Shown here in pieces: positions 46,272-64,000 of a DNA stretch of 64,000 bases. Positions within the stretch are counted from its first letter, which is position 1. Each line of letters begins with the position of its first letter. The position numbers and the translations under genes were made by a program. This DNA comes from Haliclystus octoradiatus (Eukaryota > Cnidaria > Staurozoa > Stauromedusae > Haliclystidae), in NCBI GenBank assembly GCA_916610825.1, contig OU744449.1, forward strand, positions 3,298,001-3,362,000, written 5' to 3'. The notes below the pieces were generated by a model. It saw nothing but the letters and a program-made list of their open reading frames with translations. It was not told the origin of the DNA and did not search any database.

Positions 46272-48359
46272 ATGTCAAGAGTTATAATGATCGCGGTTGA
46301 CCCAAGTGAGAATAGCGATAAAGCATTTGATTGTAAGTATTATCCAATTTAAACGATTTATTAAACATATCTTATTAACATTTTTTCCGGTATTTTTCCC
46401 TTAATTGAAAACAGATAAGACGCATAAATAAAGTTTGACCTGCATGATCAAAGTCTGCAATGACGTGGCTCATGTATATAGACAAAAAACTTTTGTTGAA
46501 CCTGCAAGAAACAACATATTCTGCTGGAGTGGTTTTACTGGCAATCGGTGACTCACTCTCGATGTATTGCTGGATTATTACATACAATGGACAGGCATAA
46601 ATTTTTCAGTCTTTTAGCGGATTTCAATCTTTCTGCCTTTGAAAGAATTACAAATTTCTTCATTCTGTTTTCAGCCTATATTTTCTGCCTTTTGCACATG
46701 CTGTCATTTAAATAAATTGAGGACTTCCCCAATCCCCATGTACGTAGCATAAATAATAATATTGAAATTATTAAGATTATGTAATCCTCATGTTGGGTCT
46801 CTGTCTAGATCTCGAATCGAATTATTACAGTTACATGATTGCCCTGGGGTTGAAACCCCCCAATGATGGCCTTGGCGGGACGTGTCACTTTTTGGGGTCC
46901 ATATTCCAGATGACAAAAATACTTTTACCGTTGGAAATTTCAGATTTTGGAATTTTTTCTGTCCCTTTTTGAAATTCTAGAGAATTTGAAAATTAATTCG
47001 AATTTTGTAAAAAAAGTTAAAAATTAAAGAAATTTTAAGGTTTTTGGGTAGCATTTTCAAGCTTTTTTCAGGGTCTTTACTGAGGCTTTCACAAGATTTT
47101 TAGAACTTTTTGGGTAGCCTCATTCCATCACGGCCCTCATTTCCGCGCGTCGCTCTACCAACCATATAAAAACTTCACCATTTTCTGATATCTTGTTTTG
47201 TAGGGATGATGGAAAATTTCTACCATGATGGTGACAAAATCCTCATCACGCATGTGCATCAGATACCAAATATCCCTGTCGTCGGTCTTTATGGTAGGTA
47301 ATAAATAATAATATTTAAATCATTGTAATAGGTTCAATAACAAAATAAAAGGGGGAGGAAAGACCGTATGAGCGTATCCCCCAAATCAGATGTTGACTTT
47401 TTCTATCAGATCGAAGACATTCTCTCTTTTGACTGAATCTGAGTCTCTCATATGATATGGGGTGTACATCAGTGATGTACGGAGTGATCAGACTCCGAAT
47501 CCGAAGAAAGTCCAAGTCTGTCTCCGGTTTCTAAAATATTGAAGAATTGTACTCAGCCTCTGATTCCATTCCCAAAACATTTCAGACAAACTACTGTAAG
47601 AAGTCCAAAAATTGAATCTAGTTTATCGAACCAGAACTCAACCAACACGAAAAGGGCAAAATCAGAATTGAAAGGTTTGCATCTTAGACTATGGATCAAT
47701 CTTCTAAATGTCTGTCAAGACACGCCCCAGTCCGGTTCCTATTGCATGAAAAATGGGTACGCATGTTCCTGTACATCTATGCTATAGCTCTCTCAATATT
47801 AAAATATAACCGCTTATATATAGATCATTTAGGTCATGGTTTAATCTGTGCAGTCGGAAAAACCATAAATATTAATTTGGACCGAGCTAGTGATTGATCC
47901 TGCATCCCTGCACTCCAGAGTTCAGTTTCATACTATTACACGATCGATGTGGTCCTTGTGCAATTCATGTATATCTTGCCACTTATTCTTACGTTTGCTT
48001 TGTGTAGGTGGAAGTGCAGTATTAGGTGATGGCTATCAGAATCTGATTCAACAGAGTGTTGAAATGAGTAGGCAATGTGCTGATAAATACAAAGAGAAAT
48101 GCCAAAGCAAAAAGGTTTGGATTTATGATTGTATTTCATTGGTTGTAACCGTTTACAAGCTTTGATATACTCCAACCATTTGTTCATTAGTTACGCTCAT
48201 CCCAGAGCGGATCCATTACACCCATCCCGGCTATAGCCTGCGCGCAGATCAATATCATTTTTCGCGAAGGCTGAGCCACTCCCAGAGCGGATCCTTTTGA
48301 AAAGATGAGTGCATGCAATTTATTAGACCTGCGCGACATTCCCCTATACTTCACTTTAC

Positions 48360-48407
<48 letters not shown>

Positions 48408-49331
48408 TTTATTTACTTTAGGACGGTTCGAGGGTAGCAGAGTAGCATAATAGTGGGCCTTGTGGAGCTGGGCTAGCCGTTTATAATAGTTAAAGTAGAG
48501 CACTTACGACTTTTCATTCAATTCAGCGATATTTTATTCCCTTTATTTTTCACATTTTCCATTTTGCTAATTTAGCAATGCTTTGAATTAGCTTTTTGAT
48601 GCTTGAACGTTTACATTTAGTTAGGTAAAGCGCCATTTAATCTCCCGTCTATAGTCAACATAAGCAAGAATGATATCTGATTTTGAAAAATATTCTTAAA
48701 ATAAGATTGTAATATTAGGCGCAATGCTTCTTTTCACGGCACTGGCATAAAATGAGTAATACAATACAAAATTACAATTAAAAATACATTACAAGCCAAT
48801 ACTTGGAAATGGTGATTGGTTAAGTGATATTATTAAGCCTCTTCGTAGTTTAAAAGTTTCAGTTGTTCTGAGGTGGGATAAACAGAGTAAATTCAAAAAA
48901 TTATCCCGCGTTTCTTCCGCAGAGACTGGTATTAACAATTAAAAATATGAAACTGCCAAGGAACTCCGAAGATGCTCTTTCAGAGGTGCCTATGGAGGTG
49001 CCCCCTGGTCATCTTGATAGTGTCTGCAGTGACTACGTACTTCATTATTCTATTCTGCCCACACCGCCGGGCCGATCTGATTGTTGTGACACTATTTCTC
49101 TAAATTTGTTTTTAGATTGCTCATGAGGTTTTATTACAAACAGCAGAAGGAACAGTCGGTGAAACAATTTGTAAACTTGCGCGTACCAATCATGCGACGA
49201 CAATTGTAATTGGCTCACGTGGATTGGGCCCATTTAGACGAGCCATCCTGGGTAGTGTTAGTGACTATGTACTTCATCATTCTAATGTGCCCACAATTGT
49301 TGTTCCACCAAACCTTACAATAGATGAATAA
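46272..49331 (+). CDS. USP-C, universal stress protein domain protein (157 aa)
   Basis: Coding exons: 46272-46332, 47204-47293, 48008-48114, 49116-49331. A 5' UTR exon ends at 46160, and the ATG exon starts at 46258. The sequence opens MSRVIMIAVDPSENSDKAFD, with the conserved Asp, and continues with WMMENFYHDGDKILITHVHQ. The ATP motif GSRGLGPFRRAILGS is at residues 119-133 and the C-terminus is VPTIVVPPNLTIDE. Phases are 1, 1, 0. It is the most diverged of the three paralogs in exons 2-3 (IPNIPVV, GGSAVLGDGY). A poly(A) signal AATAAA lies at 49536, at the edge of a long palindrome. Confidence 0.92.
48185..48480 (+). repeat. USP-C intron: shared block interrupted by a (TCA)n microsatellite
   Basis: CCCAGAGCGGATCC occurs twice (about 48203 and 48282) around a CGCGCAGATC stretch. 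The block shared with USP-B follows (48327-48478). A TCA repeat of about 16 units at 48361-48408 has expanded inside it, splitting the homology. Confidence 0.75.
48998..49070 (+). pseudogene. Decayed USP last-exon fragment
   Basis: CATCTTGATAGTGTCTGCAG and TGACTACGTACTTCATTATT, followed by CTGCCCACA, match the segment of the last USP exon coding LGSVSDYVLHHSxVPT, with small insertions and a lost frame. It sits 46 bp upstream of the intact last exon of USP-C, as a tandem exon relic. Confidence 0.75.
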
Positions 49332-49532
49332 TTAGTACAATCAAGGTTATGGATGATCAAAACTTCCATATCATCCAAGCAAATAGTAATACAAGCGTAC
49401 AAATATTGTAATTTAATTCATATATCTCTATAGTGTGTAATAATTGTTTGTATATATAATAGCCATTTCTATGTGTAAAACGTTGTCTTACTGATTGAAC
49501 ATAGGGCTCAATGCAAAATATAGCAGAGCTTA

Positions 49533-49720
49533 AATAATAAAAGTCAGAGAATCAGACAGTCATGTTTGCTACTTGAAGTTTCACGCCGAGGCGATCATCA
49601 GGCAATCCATTCAATCTATTTAAATCTATTGAATAGATTGCCTGATGATCGCCTCGGCGTGAAAATTCAAGTAGCAAACATGATACAAACATGACTGTCT
49701 GATTCTCTGACTTTTATTAT
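49533..49720. repeat. Long near-perfect palindrome downstream of USP-C
   Basis: The left arm 49536-49605 (AATAAAAGTCAGAGAATCAG through CGCCGAGGCGATCATCAGGC) pairs with 49635-49718. The only large irregularity is an 11-base direct repeat of ACAAACATG in the right arm. The loop is about 30 bp and itself contains a short AT palindrome. The stem would be about 68 bp. It may be a foldback element or a source of hairpin RNA; it includes the USP-C poly(A) signal. Confidence 0.88.
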
Positions 49721-50676
49721 AATAGCCATTTCTATTTATGTTAATAGAAAGTAGAAATGTAAATTTGATCACCATAATTATACATAATGTTATTTGTATG
49801 CAAAAGTGTTGCAGTACAGTAATATTGTTTCGCGTATCAGAACTGCAAATGGCCAATAGGAAATGTGTATTGAATCCTGACTCACGAGCAGGATTTTATT
49901 GAAGTGATGTCTCTCTTCATTGTAAAAGCGTTTACCCTTGTCATTATGCTCCTTGGTTGTACATAGAGCTCCTCAAGATCATATGACTAAATAACGCTAC
50001 GATTATTCACAATGATGATGATTATAAGTCGTTCCCATTGTTCTTCTTCTTTGTAATTGGAGACCTGAACATTCAAGAGACAACCTCGTATCTGATTTAA
50101 ACATTCTAAATGAGGGCAATCGATCGCAAACAATCGCGACTACTCCCGATACACTGTAGGATTCATGATGGAGGCCTTAATTATTTGTGTCATTGACGTC
50201 ACAGTATGTAGCTCTGCATCACCGTTTTAAACTAAGAACCAAGGTTACCAAGCTCCCCTGCTGCCTGAAATAGGTAACCTGCGTGCAGACTGAAAACGTT
50301 CCTTAAATCATGGACATCTGAATCTTAGCTGAAAATATATAAGCTTACATAAAACGAAAAAGTACAAAATCAAACCAGAAATAAACATATCGAATTTTAG
50401 ACTTCATGACTTCATTGTTTCTTGTAAAATCTTTAACATATTTTTTTCTTAATTTAATATTTACTTTTTTAGTAGATAAAAACAAGTTAATAAATACAGC
50501 CTTGTGATATAGCAAGAATAACATGTATGTTCAATTCATTGCTGATTAATAATATATAAATCTTGTTTAATGACGTAATAATAGACAAATATAAAATCTG
50601 ACAAAATTATACAAGTAATATCAAAAATATGACACAATCATGTGAAATAATTATAATTTCACAAAACGAGGTATAT
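49721..50676. other. Region between the convergent ends of USP-C and AGAP
   Basis: No gene. It should contain the AGAP 3' UTR and poly(A) site on the minus strand. A piece of the CCTGCGTGCAGAC foldback family lies at 50278-50299. The rest is AT-rich without recognised repeats. Confidence 0.5.
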
Positions 50677-63678
<13,002 letters not shown>

Positions 63679-64000
63679 AATGATACAGTAGAAATTTTGA
63701 AAATTGAACATCAGTCAAAATTTGACATGAATTAGCTGATTCAAAAAACTATCAACGCATATTTTTTCCCAAGCCTTTATCTATGACATCGACGTATATA
63801 CATTGATAAAATAAATATTCAACAAGGTGATAGAGATAGAAGAGACACATAGAAGAAAAAATGCTTATAAAACCAAAAATGTAATTGTTAGACTGATACG
63901 TCATAATAACATGTAGAAATTCATTGTCTGGGAAAGAGAATGGGATTACTCAAAAATGTAACCATGGTAACGTAACCATTCTAACTTACACATAACACAA

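Overview
The window is an animal nuclear genomic segment. It is AT-rich, has spliced genes with GT-AG introns and dispersed transposon debris, and shows no bacterial-style gene packing. The exon peptides assign four kinds of gene. Metazoan universal stress protein (USP) genes in tandem, with diverged chordate-like CLASP and AGAP sequences, would suit a tunicate or another marine invertebrate. That placement is inference; no species can be named from the window alone.

Layout. (1) About 1-29.8 kb, minus strand: a CLASP (CLIP-associating protein) gene, transcribed leftwards. I rebuilt 20 coding exons, with splice phases that agree from the first TOG domain through TOG2 into the Ser/Arg-rich linker. 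One small exon is probably missing and the 3' part lies outside the window. A second first exon at 14.9 kb joins the shared exon in the correct phase and would give an isoform without TOG1. (2) 32.3-49.4 kb, plus strand: three tandem USP genes, here called USP-A, USP-B and USP-C. Each has a 5' UTR exon plus four coding exons with identical intron phases and a complete ATP-binding motif. An orphan second coding exon (40.8 kb) and a decayed piece of a last exon (49.0 kb) show that the array is still gaining and losing copies. USP-A and USP-C share a promoter block with exact spacing. (3) 33.4-36.5 kb: an apparently intact five-exon THAP9/P-element-like transposase gene nested in the 4.6-kb intron of USP-A. 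(4) 50.7-63.7 kb, minus strand: an AGAP-type ArfGAP gene (split PH domain, ArfGAP, ankyrin repeats), convergent with USP-C.

The mobile DNA is rich and readable. There is a 282-bp MITE with 31-bp terminal inverted repeats and an 8-bp target duplication, whose subterminal sequences resemble the flanks of the THAP9-like gene. There is an excision footprint of the same family (8-bp duplication, 14 bp of termini, 8-bp duplication) and a second, older candidate. Together these suggest a P-type element system that has been active in this lineage. Other elements are a 976-bp hAT-like element with a perfect 8-bp duplication, two 199-bp TTAA-flanked piggyBac-like MITEs, an ~840-bp Harbinger-like element, TA-flanked mariner-like MITEs, a tRNA-derived SINE with a 27-bp duplication, and several long foldbacks. 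Another notable feature is a four-unit 28-bp minisatellite that spans a CLASP exon boundary and repeats the splice donor itself.
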